Source of the DNA: GCA-958296115 sp965222445
Lineage (GTDB): Bacteria; Chloroflexota; Dehalococcoidia; Lucifugimonadales; CAJWER01
NCBI GenBank assembly: GCA_965222445.1
Contig: CBDCTY010000002.1
Location: forward strand, 806,001-870,000
DNA length: 64,000 nt
Direction: 5' to 3'
Part shown: piece by piece, positions 29,658-42,983 of the stretch
Numbering within the stretch: the first letter of the stretch is position 1
How the letters are laid out: each line of letters starts with the position of its first letter
Notes under the pieces: generated by a model
The model's database searches: none
Seen by the model: only the letters and a program-made list of their open reading frames with translations
Told to the model about the DNA's origin: nothing
Made by a program: the position numbers and the translations under genes

Positions 29658-29736
29658 CTAGAACCTCCGGTTAGACTTCAGTTGTATTTTACATGGCAGG
29701 AAGTCCCGGTGAGTTTGGCGCTAGCCGGTTGCATTC

Positions 29737-29764
29737 GTGGTTAGTGGTTGGTTACACTAACCAC
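29737..29764. promoter_or_regulatory. Perfect 10-bp inverted repeat upstream of the RM operon
   Basis: GTGGTTAGTG (29737-29746) and CACTAACCAC (29755-29764) are exact inverted repeats separated by 8 nt. They lie about 75 nt upstream of the HigA-type regulator that heads the type I operon, and fit an autoregulatory operator bound by that HTH protein. A bidirectional hairpin is the alternative. Confidence 0.55.
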
Positions 29765-29840
29765 GCGCAAGCTCATTTGCCTAGAGAACGGCAGGCACGA
29801 AACGGATAACCTACCCAGGAGTCGTAGAGAGGATGCATCC

Positions 29841-30169
29841 ATGACTTTGGAGAGGGAGAACGTTCCGATGAAGAACCCGCCTCATCCGGGATTGACCGTC
29901 CGTCAGGAATGTCTGGAGCCCCTGGGGTTGACGGTGACGGAGGCGGCGCGAAGGCTGGGAGTCAGCCGCAATCAGTTGTCGGAGTTGGTGAACCGTCGTT
30001 CTGGCATTTCGCCGGAGATGGCGATTCGCCTGGATAAGGCGTTCGGCGGGGGAGCGAAGTCCTGGTACCAGATTCAGGCTGACTACGAGCTCGCCAAGGC
30101 GATGACGAAGGCTGACCGGATCAGTGTCGAGCGCATCACTCACGTGAAGAGTGAACAGGAGGCTGCGCT

Positions 30170-30173
<4 letters not shown>
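29841..30173 (+). CDS. HigA-family HTH regulator (antitoxin-like)
   Basis: From ATG 29841 (AGAGGA 7 nt upstream) the protein is 110 residues; a second ATG at 29871 starts MKNPPHPGLTVRQECLEPLG, the usual family start. The XRE-type HTH follows: LTVTEAARRLGVSRNQLSEL, then SGISPEMAIRLDKAFG and AKSWYQIQADYELAKA. In HigBA modules this protein is the antitoxin and repressor. Here no HigB toxin is visible next to it, so it is an orphan acting as operon regulator. Its TGA overlaps the TTG start of hsdM, so regulator and methyltransferase are coupled. An inverted repeat upstream is the likely operator. Confidence 0.85.
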
Positions 30174-31756
<1,583 letters not shown>

Positions 31757-31768
31757 AGGGAGGAGATC

Positions 31769-32183
31769 ATGCCGCTCGAACTGGATAGCCTGCGAAACTC
31801 CATAAAGGCGCTCACAGACCTGCTGGCGGTCAGCGAGAACGACGCTCGCATGGGGCAGTTGAGCGATGTCGAGCGGAACGGCATCCGCTCAGGGGTCATC
31901 CAGAACTTCGAGGTCACTTACGAACTTTGCTGGAAGCTGATGGCTCGCTGGCTGAGCACCTACGTCAACCCTGAAGTTGCAGACGGCGTTACCAGGCGTC
32001 AACTGTTTCGCCTTGCCGCCGAAAACCGCCTCATTCCCGACGTGGACCTGTGGATGCAGCACCATGAAGCGAGGAACGCCACCGCCCACATCTACGACGA
32101 AGAGAGGGCCATGATGGTCTACAGGGCCACCAGGGAGTTTGCGCACGACGCGCAACGGCTTCTACAGGCATTGGAAGCGCGCA

Positions 32184-32191
<8 letters not shown>
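31769..32191 (+). CDS. HEPN protein, nucleotidyltransferase substrate-binding type (HI0074/HepT-like)
   Basis: 140 residues from ATG 31769, with GGAGGAG upstream. It matches the HI0074 family: VIQNFEVTYELCWKLMARWL, then TRRQLFRLAAENRLI and HHEARNATAHIYDEERA. R102 and H107 in RNATAH form the R-x4-H motif of HEPN ribonucleases, and the Tyr of HIYDE matches the residue AMPylated in the related HepT toxin. In MntA/HepT modules HepT is an RNase toxin and MntA, a minimal nucleotidyltransferase, silences it by AMPylation. Here the partner nucleotidyltransferase is the first domain of the next protein, whose ATG overlaps this stop by 8 nt. Placement inside an RM operon is unusual. Confidence 0.85.
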
Positions 32192-33688
<1,497 letters not shown>

Positions 33689-33692
<4 letters not shown>

Positions 33693-34510
33693 GAAAGATG
33701 GACCTTGTTGGAATTCACGCAAAGCTCCTCCGAGCGGAGCATCAATTGAAACAGATCACAAATGAAGCGAATTGGCTTTGCTCGGACGTGCAGCACGGCA
33801 TTGTTAGAGAAGTGCGCGAGGACGTTGACAAACAGGTCTGGGTGTATCGTGGTGAGGTGCCTAATGCCCCTATTAGTTGGTCAGTGATCTTTGGCGAAAT
33901 CCTGTACAACCTGCGGTCCGCTCTCGATCACCTCGTCTGGCAGTTAGTGCTCGTCAATGGACAAACTCCGGGACGCCATAACGCATTTCCAATCACCAAT
34001 GACGCTCAGGGTTGGGAGAAGATTAAGGATAATCTTCTAAACGGAGTCAGCTCAAGACATAAGTCTATGATTAGTTATCTGCAACCGTATATCGGAGGAA
34101 TGTATCTTCCCTTCGATGTTTCCAAGTTCAAGCTCCTAGACGATCTCAGCAACATAGAAAAACACCGATATCTGATTGTAGCGTTCATAGCTTCCATGGG
34201 ACCTGCTAACGATGGAATACTTGGGATCGACCCACCCGAACTAGTTGATTCGAGCGTAAGAGCGCCATTCGAAGGATTAGCTAGGTTGGGGAAGATTAAG
34301 AATGGCAAAGAACTGCTCGAATTCAACAATTCGCACATAGAGGCCAGCAGCCCTTCCTTTCAAATCGCCCTCTGCTTCGCAGATAAAGAATTGATGTATA
34401 GCTCTGCCCCGAATATCCTAGCACAGTGTCTGCGTACGGTTAGGGGGACTATAGACTTTCTTACGACTCCTATGGGTAGTGGCTTTGTGGAAGCACCAGG
34501 CAGAACATGA
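33689..34510 (+). CDS. Hypothetical protein with R-x4-H motif, possible second HEPN
   Basis: 273 residues from ATG 33689, overlapping the hsdS stop (ATGA). A helix near residues 70-86 reads EILYNLRSALDHLVWQL; R-S-A-L-D-H fits the HEPN R-x4-H spacing, and NLRSALDHL is a conserved signature of a widespread uncharacterised family. The next region has HNAFPITNDAQGWEKI and, near residue 158, LSNIEKHRYLIV. No membrane segment is seen. GC content is clearly lower than in hsdM and hsdR, suggesting separate acquisition. It may be a toxin or effector controlled by the RM complex. Its TGA overlaps the next ATG (34507), so translation is coupled through it. Confidence 0.7.
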
Positions 34511-34695
34511 CCACCCTCACCGAAGCGGACATTGAATCCGCCGCCCTTGACTGGCTGTCTGGCCTCGACTGGGGCGTGGCGCACGGGCCGGACATCGCCC
34601 CCAATACACCCAACACCGAGCGTGACGACTACGGCCAGGTTGTCCTAGACCGTCGGCTGGGGGACGCCCTCGCGGAGCTGGTGGTTGGGAGGTGA
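34507..34695 (+). pseudogene. Duplicated 5' end of hsdR (62 codons)
   Basis: MTTLTEADIESAALDWLSGL and the following HGPDIAPNTPN match the first about 60 residues of the complete HsdR at 35951, with roughly 85 percent similar bases by eye, then diverge and stop at TGA 34693. Its ATG overlaps the upstream stop, which is the coupling expected for an original hsdR. It is therefore the stump of an older hsdR displaced by the fic-hsdR unit, or a product of recombination between two RM operons. It has no catalytic residues. Confidence 0.8.
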
Positions 34696-34705
34696 GGACA
34701 CCGCC

Positions 34706-35824
34706 ATGACAGCAGTTCAATACCATCTCGGCAAGTTTCCTCCTGAGAATCTAGATTGGGCTCGGCTTGTGCCTGCTATCGGACGTGCGCACTCCTCGGT
34801 GGCGGCATATGGAGCGATGCTTGAGAGCATCCCAAACACCAGAGTCCTCATCTCGCCGCTCGCTACCCAGGAGGCAGTCTACTCGAACCGTATCGAGGGC
34901 ACACAGACGACGCTGACCCAGGTCCTCACCTTTCAGGCGGACGAGAAACACTCCGTTGACGATCCGGTCAAGCGAAACGACGCACATGAAGTTGTCAACT
35001 ACAGGGTTGCCCTGGATACCGCCATCAGCCAGCTGGAGCAGATACCATTGTCGCTCAGGCTCATTCGCGATGCCCACCGCATCCTGATGAGAGGCGTCAG
35101 GGGACAGGACAAAGCGCGGGGCGAGTACCGTCGCATACCCAACAGTGTGTGGATAGGCCCTCCTGGTTCAACCATAGAGAACGCCGATTTCGTGCCATGC
35201 CCGGTAGAACATCTGCTAGGCGCTATGGACGCCTGGGAGAGATTCATTCACTCGGATGAACCGGACCCGCTGGTGCAACTGGCAATCGTTCACGCCGAGT
35301 TCGAGTCGATCCATCCGTTCCTGGATGGAAACGGACGGATAGGTCGGCTCATCGTTCCTCTCTACATGGTCGCGAAGGGTCTCCTGGAGGCCCCACACTT
35401 CTACATCAGTGGGTTTCTCGATCAGCATCGCGACGAATACTATGAGCGGCTGCAGGCGGTGTCCCGCGACAATGATTGGACTGGCTGGTCTGAGTTCTTC
35501 CTTGCGGCAATCGCGGAACAGGCCAACGTCAACCTCTCTAGGGCCAAGAGCATCTTGGCTATCTACGATGAACTGAAGGAATGGATGGTTGACGAGACCC
35601 GTTCCCAATACGGTGTTCGTGCGCTCGACTGGATCTTTGGGAAGCCTATTTTTCTCTCATCCGACTTCGTGGGGAACTCCGGGATCCCCAGACCGACGGC
35701 ATCTCGGTTACTAAGGGTCCTCCGCGACAGCGGCATGTTGGACGTAGTGCGTGAAGCCCGGGGGAGGCGACCAGCGCTCCTGGCGTTCATCAGGCTCCTC
35801 CGAGTGGCGGAAGGTAGCGAGTAG
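34706..35824 (+). CDS. Fic-family AMP-transferase, class II, with C-terminal winged helix
   Basis: 372 residues from ATG 34706 (GGTGAGG upstream); a start at 34685 would overlap the hsdR stump. The N-terminal inhibitory helix carries SNRIEG at residues 60-65, matching the (S/T)xxxE(G/N) motif of class II Fic proteins, whose glutamate blocks ATP until relieved. The active-site loop IHPFLDGNGRIGR near residue 202 is complete, with the catalytic His and the phosphate-binding GNGR. The C-terminal region (SGIPRPTASRLLRVLRDSGM) is a winged helix. It transfers AMP to a protein hydroxyl. Fic genes between hsdS and hsdR recur in type I operons. Possible targets here are HsdR or the HEPN proteins; this is inference. 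Confidence 0.9.
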   Translation: MTAVQYHLGKFPPENLDWARLVPAIGRAHSSVAAYGAMLESIPNTRVLISPLATQEAVYSNRIEGTQTTLTQVLTFQADEKHSVDDPVKRNDAHEVVNYRVALDTAISQLEQIPLSLRLIRDAHRILMRGVRGQDKARGEYRRIPNSVWIGPPGSTIENADFVPCPVEHLLGAMDAWERFIHSDEPDPLVQLAIVHAEFESIHPFLDGNGRIGRLIVPLYMVAKGLLEAPHFYISGFLDQHRDEYYERLQAVSRDNDWTGWSEFFLAAIAEQANVNLSRAKSILAIYDELKEWMVDETRSQYGVRALDWIFGKPIFLSSDFVGNSGIPRPTASRLLRVLRDSGMLDVVREARGRRPALLAFIRLLRVAEGSE

Positions 35825-35877
35825 GTTGTGTCTCACCAATTGAAGACAACACGATTTGTATATCGCAGCAAGGCATG

Positions 35878-35920
35878 CCATGATGCACAACAGCGCTTGT
35901 GGTGAAACCATGATGCACAA
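35878..35920. promoter_or_regulatory. 13-bp direct repeat upstream of hsdR
   Basis: CCATGATGCACAA occurs at 35878-35890 and again at 35908-35920 (30-bp register), in the only sizeable gap (126 bp) of the operon, between fic and hsdR. It could be an operator for a winged-helix protein such as the Fic C-terminal domain, allowing hsdR to be controlled apart from hsdM. Confidence 0.35.
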
Positions 35921-35950
35921 TGAGAATCCCTGCGAACGAAGCGCATCCCC

Positions 35951-39130
<3,180 letters not shown>

Positions 39131-39371
39131 GGAATCGCTGACACAAAGGCGCTACCCCATTGCGCCTAATCTCAACTCACAGCCCCATCCACATCTCGAA
39201 GATGGTACTGCCTACCGTCAAGTCGGGCCTCACCTAACTGGTCTCGAACTTAAACCCTTGGCACTGGGTAGTGCTCGCCTGGATTGGCCTTGGTGTTGGG
39301 CTTCTCGAGGGATGGACTGGAAGGTCGCGCTCACTTATCCTTAGCCCCGACACCACTGCCGGGGAAAATCG
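39131..39371. other. Intergenic region with a short recombinase-like remnant
   Basis: No gene. AGGCGC (39147) and GCGCCT (39162) could form a weak terminator stem without a T run. Around 39189-39216, ACATCTCGAAGATGG followed six bases later by CTACCGT matches the 3' end of the serine recombinase gene at 4640-4667 (22 of 28 positions by eye), which may mark an old recombinase-linked boundary of the RM island. Confidence 0.35.
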
Positions 39372-40370
39372 ATGGACAACATACCCGTAGGCGGATCGGG
39401 CGTTTCCGTTAGCGCCATTGGACTGGGCGGGGGCAACTGGGGCCGGGAGGTGGACGAGGAGACCTCCTGGCGGGTGATGGACTACGCCGTCGAGAAGGGC
39501 GTGACGTTCTTCGACACGGGGGACCTGTACGGCGGCGGCCAGTCCTTCGAGACGCGCAAGCGGGTCTACGGCACCGACGACCAGCGCGAGACGACCCTGG
39601 AGATGTTCTCCTCGGAGAAGATCATCGGGCGTTGGATGACGTCGCGCGGCTGCAGGGATGAGATCACTCTCTGCACCAAGGTCGGGTCCGGCGGCAGCGC
39701 GGAGAACATCGCGGGCTCCCTAGCCCGCAGCCTCGACCACTTCCAGACAGACCACGTCGACATCTACAAGCTGCACCGGCACTACGACGACACGCCCATC
39801 GACGAGACGCTCGGCGCCCTTGCCGAGGAGGTGTCGGCAGGCCGTGCGCGGACGATCGGGGCGGCCAACCATACGGCCGAGCAGGTCGAGGAGGCGCTGG
39901 CCGCGAGCGGGCGCCACAGCTGGCCCCGGTTCGAGGTGCTGCAGCTCCCCTACAGCCTGGCGGGGCCGGACATCGAGGACGACCTCCTGCCGCTGGCCCG
40001 CCGCGAAGGGGCCGCCGTGACAGCGTACAGCCCCCTGGCCGCGGGATTCCTGACGGGCAAGTACGACCGCGACCCGGCCAAGTGGCCCCGGAACAGCAGG
40101 TACCACATCATGCCCGGCCACGCCGACCAGTACTTCTCCGACCGCAACTTCCGCATACTCGACCTGCTGAAGGAGAAGGAGGTCGAGCTGGGTATACCGT
40201 CGATACAGCTCGCGATGGCGTGGGCCATTACACACCCGGACGTCACTGCCGTGCTGATCGGGGCGCGCAACGCGGAGCACATCGACAACGCTATCGCCGC
40301 GCAGGAGCGGGGGATGGACCCCGAGCTTCGGCGGGAGATGGCGTCGTGGACGCGCGGGCCGATGCCATAA
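39372..40370 (+). CDS. Aldo/keto reductase
   Basis: 332 residues from ATG 39372. AKR TIM-barrel features: GLGGGNWG near the N-terminus, FFDTGDLYGGG with the catalytic Asp and Tyr, a Lys in ITLCTKVG, DHVDIYKLHRHYDD with the His, and the nucleotide-binding end AWAITHPDVTAVLIGARNAE. It probably reduces carbonyls, or oxidises alcohols, with NADP(H); the substrate is unknown. A short insert after the active-site Tyr (ETRKRVYGTDDQ) makes it longer than minimal AKRs. It is separated from a second AKR by a REP array. Confidence 0.85.
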   Translation: MDNIPVGGSGVSVSAIGLGGGNWGREVDEETSWRVMDYAVEKGVTFFDTGDLYGGGQSFETRKRVYGTDDQRETTLEMFSSEKIIGRWMTSRGCRDEITLCTKVGSGGSAENIAGSLARSLDHFQTDHVDIYKLHRHYDDTPIDETLGALAEEVSAGRARTIGAANHTAEQVEEALAASGRHSWPRFEVLQLPYSLAGPDIEDDLLPLARREGAAVTAYSPLAAGFLTGKYDRDPAKWPRNSRYHIMPGHADQYFSDRNFRILDLLKEKEVELGIPSIQLAMAWAITHPDVTAVLIGARNAEHIDNAIAAQERGMDPELRREMASWTRGPMP

Positions 40371-40390
40371 AGACGACATGGAGATGAGGT

Positions 40391-41030
40391 GCTGCGACAC
40401 GACGATTTAGGCCGGAGTCCAAGGTTCGGGGATGGGTTCCCGCCTGCGCGGGAACGACGGCGGTACTGCTGCGACACAACGGTGTAGGCCAGAGGCCAGG
40501 GCCGGGGATGGGTTCCCGCCGTCGCGGGAACGACGGAGGTACTGCTGCGACACGATGGCGTAGGACGGTGGTCAAGGACAGGGGATGGGTCCCCGCCGTC
40601 GCGGGAACGACGGGTGGGCCTGCTGCGACACGATGGCGTAGGACGGAGCCCAAGGGCCGGGGATGGGTCCCCGCCGTCGCGGGAACGACGGAGGGCCTGC
40701 TGCGACACGATGGCGTAGGACGGAGCCCAGGGGCCGGGGATGGGTTCCCGCCTGCGCGGGAACGACGGTTATGCGCGCAGGAATGAACGGTGGTGCAAAG
40801 GTCTCCCGTCGCGGGAACGACGGCGGTACTGCTGCGACACGGAGGCGTAGGACGGATCCCAAGCGCCGGGGATGGGTCCCCGCCCCCGACTTCTCGGGGG
40901 CAGGCTCTGCGCGGGAACGACGGTTTGCGGTTTGCGCGCGGCAATGACGGTGGTGCAAAGGTCTCCCGTCGCGGGGATGAACGGTTGTGCAAAGGTCCCG
41001 CCGTCGCGGGAGCGACGGGTGAGTGAGGCT
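40391..41030. repeat. REP-type hairpin array, period about 77 bp
   Basis: The phrase GCTGCGACAC recurs at 40391, 40468, 40544, 40622, 40699 and 40831, each followed by a spacer and the palindromic core GGGATGGGTTCCCGCC...GCGGGAACGACGG. Five intervals are 77, 76, 78, 77 and 132 bp. The last units contain a nested second hairpin (CCCCGACTTCTCGGGG) and degenerate half-units (GGTCTCCCGTCGCGGG). Short frames seen across it are by-products of the repeats. It may act as a transcription barrier between the two reductase genes. Confidence 0.85.
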
Positions 41031-41059
41031 GAACTGTTACAAGCGAGGAGAGTGCTGAC

Positions 41060-41971
41060 ATGGAGATGAGAGAGCTGGGCAGAACGGGAATGAAGGTGAG
41101 CGTGCTGGGGCTCGGCCTGGCCGAGATACCCCGCCACGACTACGCCACCAACGACGTGGACACCGCAGGGAGGGTGCTGAACAATGCCCTCGACAACGGG
41201 ATCAACTTCCTCGATACGGCCGCCTGCTACGGCGAGACGGAGGAGATGATCGGGCGCACTGTCTCGGGGCGGCGCAGCGAGTACTACCTGGCGACCAAGG
41301 CCGGCCACGTGACCGGCGGCGCATCGGGGGAGCCCTGGACCGCCGGCGTGATCGAGGAGAGCATCGACCGCAGCCTCAGGCGGCTCAGGACGGACTACGT
41401 CGACCTCGTGCAGATACACACCTGCCCGATGGAGGAGCTGGAGAAGGGTGAGGTCATCGAGGCTCTCGAACGAGCCAGGGACGCCGGCAAGACCCGCTTC
41501 ATCGGCCACAGCGGCGACAACGAGGAGGCCATGTGGGCCGTGGAGAGCGGCCGGTTCGCCACGCTCCAGACCAGCTACAACCTCGTGGAGCAGCACGCGC
41601 GGACCAAGGGGCTGTTCGAGGCTGCCGAGGCTCGCGGCGTGGGCCTCATCATCAAGCGCCCGGTGGCCAACGGGGTCTGGGGCAAGGACGAGAGCACGCA
41701 CTCCTACGGGGACGAGTATTTCGAGCGTTGCCGCGCGATGATCGAGGAGGGCCCCATCGAGGCCGCGCCCGACGCGCCTCACACCCTTGCGATGGGGTTC
41801 GTGCTGGCCCGGCCCGAGATCGACACGGTCATAGTCGGCACGCACAACCCCGATCACGTCGTATCCAACGTAGAGCTGGTCGAAGACAGCCTGCCCATCG
41901 CGGAGGAGACGGTGGCCGATCTGTACAGGCGGTTCGACAGGCTGGGCGCGAACTGGCGCCAGCGGACCTGA
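41060..41971 (+). CDS. Aldo/keto reductase (second, different subfamily)
   Basis: 303 residues from ATG 41060, starting MEMRELGRTGMKVSVLGLGL, a common AKR opening. NFLDTAACYGETEEMIG supplies the Asp and Tyr, YYLATKAGH the Lys, and YVDLVQIHTC the His. The C-terminal half ends with DTVIVGTHNPDHVVSNVELV. The sequence resembles bacterial general oxidoreductases of the YghZ/PdxI type, but no substrate can be assigned. The next gene starts 8 nt after its stop, so the two share a transcript. Confidence 0.85.
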   Translation: MEMRELGRTGMKVSVLGLGLAEIPRHDYATNDVDTAGRVLNNALDNGINFLDTAACYGETEEMIGRTVSGRRSEYYLATKAGHVTGGASGEPWTAGVIEESIDRSLRRLRTDYVDLVQIHTCPMEELEKGEVIEALERARDAGKTRFIGHSGDNEEAMWAVESGRFATLQTSYNLVEQHARTKGLFEAAEARGVGLIIKRPVANGVWGKDESTHSYGDEYFERCRAMIEEGPIEAAPDAPHTLAMGFVLARPEIDTVIVGTHNPDHVVSNVELVEDSLPIAEETVADLYRRFDRLGANWRQRT

Positions 41972-41978
41972 CCGCACG

Positions 41979-42758
41979 ATGCGGCTACACGCGGCAGGCC
42001 CACGGATACGCTGGGCCGCGCCGCGTCTGGCGTTGGGCGCCCTGGTTGCCGCCGCGTGGTTGACCGGCGTGACCGCCTGCTCGCCCGAGACCGTCTACTC
42101 ACTCCCAACGCCAACCCACGGCGGCGACTTCGTGGACGCCCGCAATGCCATGGTCTTCGCCTATGCCGGCAACGACGAGATCAGCGACTCGCTGGTCCTG
42201 AAGGCGATGAGGACCGTGCGCCGCGAGGAGTTCGTCCTCCCCCGCGACAGGGAGCGGGCGTACAGGGAGATGGCGCTGGCGATCAACGCAGGGCAGACCA
42301 TATCGCAGCCGCTGATCGTAGCCCTGATGACCGATCTGCTGGACCTGAAGCCGGGCGAGCGTGTGCTGGAGGTCGGGACGGGGTCCGGGTACCAGGCGGC
42401 CGTGCTGGCAGAGATCACCGACCACGTCTACAGCATCGAGATCATCCCGTCGCTGGCGGTGGAGGTGGCGGCCCGGCTCGAGGGGCTTGGGTACGACGAC
42501 ATCCGCCTCAGGCAGGCGGACGGCTACTTCGGCTGGGAGGAGGAGGCGCCCTTCGATGGCATCATCGTGACCGCCGCGCCCGACCACGTGCCCCCGCCCC
42601 TGCTCCAGCAGCTTGCCGACGGCGGCAGGATGATCATCCCCGTCGGTCCGCCGGGGGCCGTCCAGACGCTCTGGCTCATCGAGCGCAGGGGCGACGAGTA
42701 CATAAGGACGAACCAGGGCGCGGTGAGGTTCGTCCCCTTCACGAGGGAAAATCCTTAG
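41979..42758 (+). CDS. pcm: Protein-L-isoaspartate O-methyltransferase with lipoprotein signal
   Basis: 259 residues. Residues 1-34 carry a Tat/Sec-like hydrophobic stretch (LALGALVAAAWLTGVTAC) ending in a lipobox with C34, which is unusual because PIMT repairs cytosolic proteins. The enzyme core follows: VFAYAGNDEISD, RREEFVLP, the substrate loop AINAGQTISQPLIVALMTDL, SAM-binding VLEVGTGSGYQAAVLAEI and FDGIIVTAAPDHVPPPLLQQ. The reaction is SAM-dependent methylation of isoaspartyl residues. A lipid anchor would place repair outside the membrane, where SAM is not expected, so either the anchor is used differently or the start is downstream. It lies 8 nt after an aldo/keto reductase. Confidence 0.85.
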   Translation: MRLHAAGPRIRWAAPRLALGALVAAAWLTGVTACSPETVYSLPTPTHGGDFVDARNAMVFAYAGNDEISDSLVLKAMRTVRREEFVLPRDRERAYREMALAINAGQTISQPLIVALMTDLLDLKPGERVLEVGTGSGYQAAVLAEITDHVYSIEIIPSLAVEVAARLEGLGYDDIRLRQADGYFGWEEEAPFDGIIVTAAPDHVPPPLLQQLADGGRMIIPVGPPGAVQTLWLIERRGDEYIRTNQGAVRFVPFTRENP

Positions 42759-42983
42759 GAGAATCTCTCAAGGCTATCTGCCTCGGGTGGGGAACTGCCC
42801 TTCGACAAGCTTTCAAGTAACTGCTCCCATCCGCCGGGGATGGGTTCCCGTCCCCGACTTCTCTGGGGCAGGCTCTGCGCGGGAACGACGGAGTGGGATC
42901 CGGGTCCGAGTTACTGACACCTTGCACGGCCACGTCCGCGGAGCGTAACGCTGCTTAGGGCGAACGATTGGCCTTCGCCAGGC
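42759..42983. repeat. Single REP hairpin unit between convergent genes
   Basis: At about 42837-42892 the core GGGATGGGTTCCCGTCC...GCGGGAACGACGG contains the nested hairpin CCCCGACTTCTCTGGGG. At about 42798 there is a piece of the TTCGACAAGCTT-type repeat. No gene is present. It could act as bidirectional terminator between pcm and the facing membrane protein. Confidence 0.7.

Noticed and set aside
29748..29840. Longer start for the HigA-like protein
   Set aside because: It would begin inside the palindrome and lacks a ribosome binding site, while ATG 29841 has one.
40391..41030. CRISPR-like array between the reductase genes
   Set aside because: Units are palindromic REP cores with conserved, not unique, spacers; the period is about 77 bp and there are no cas genes.
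40508..41069. Short frames across the REP array encoding Arg/Gly-rich peptides
   Set aside because: Each is a translation of REP repeats with no Shine-Dalgarno or domain.
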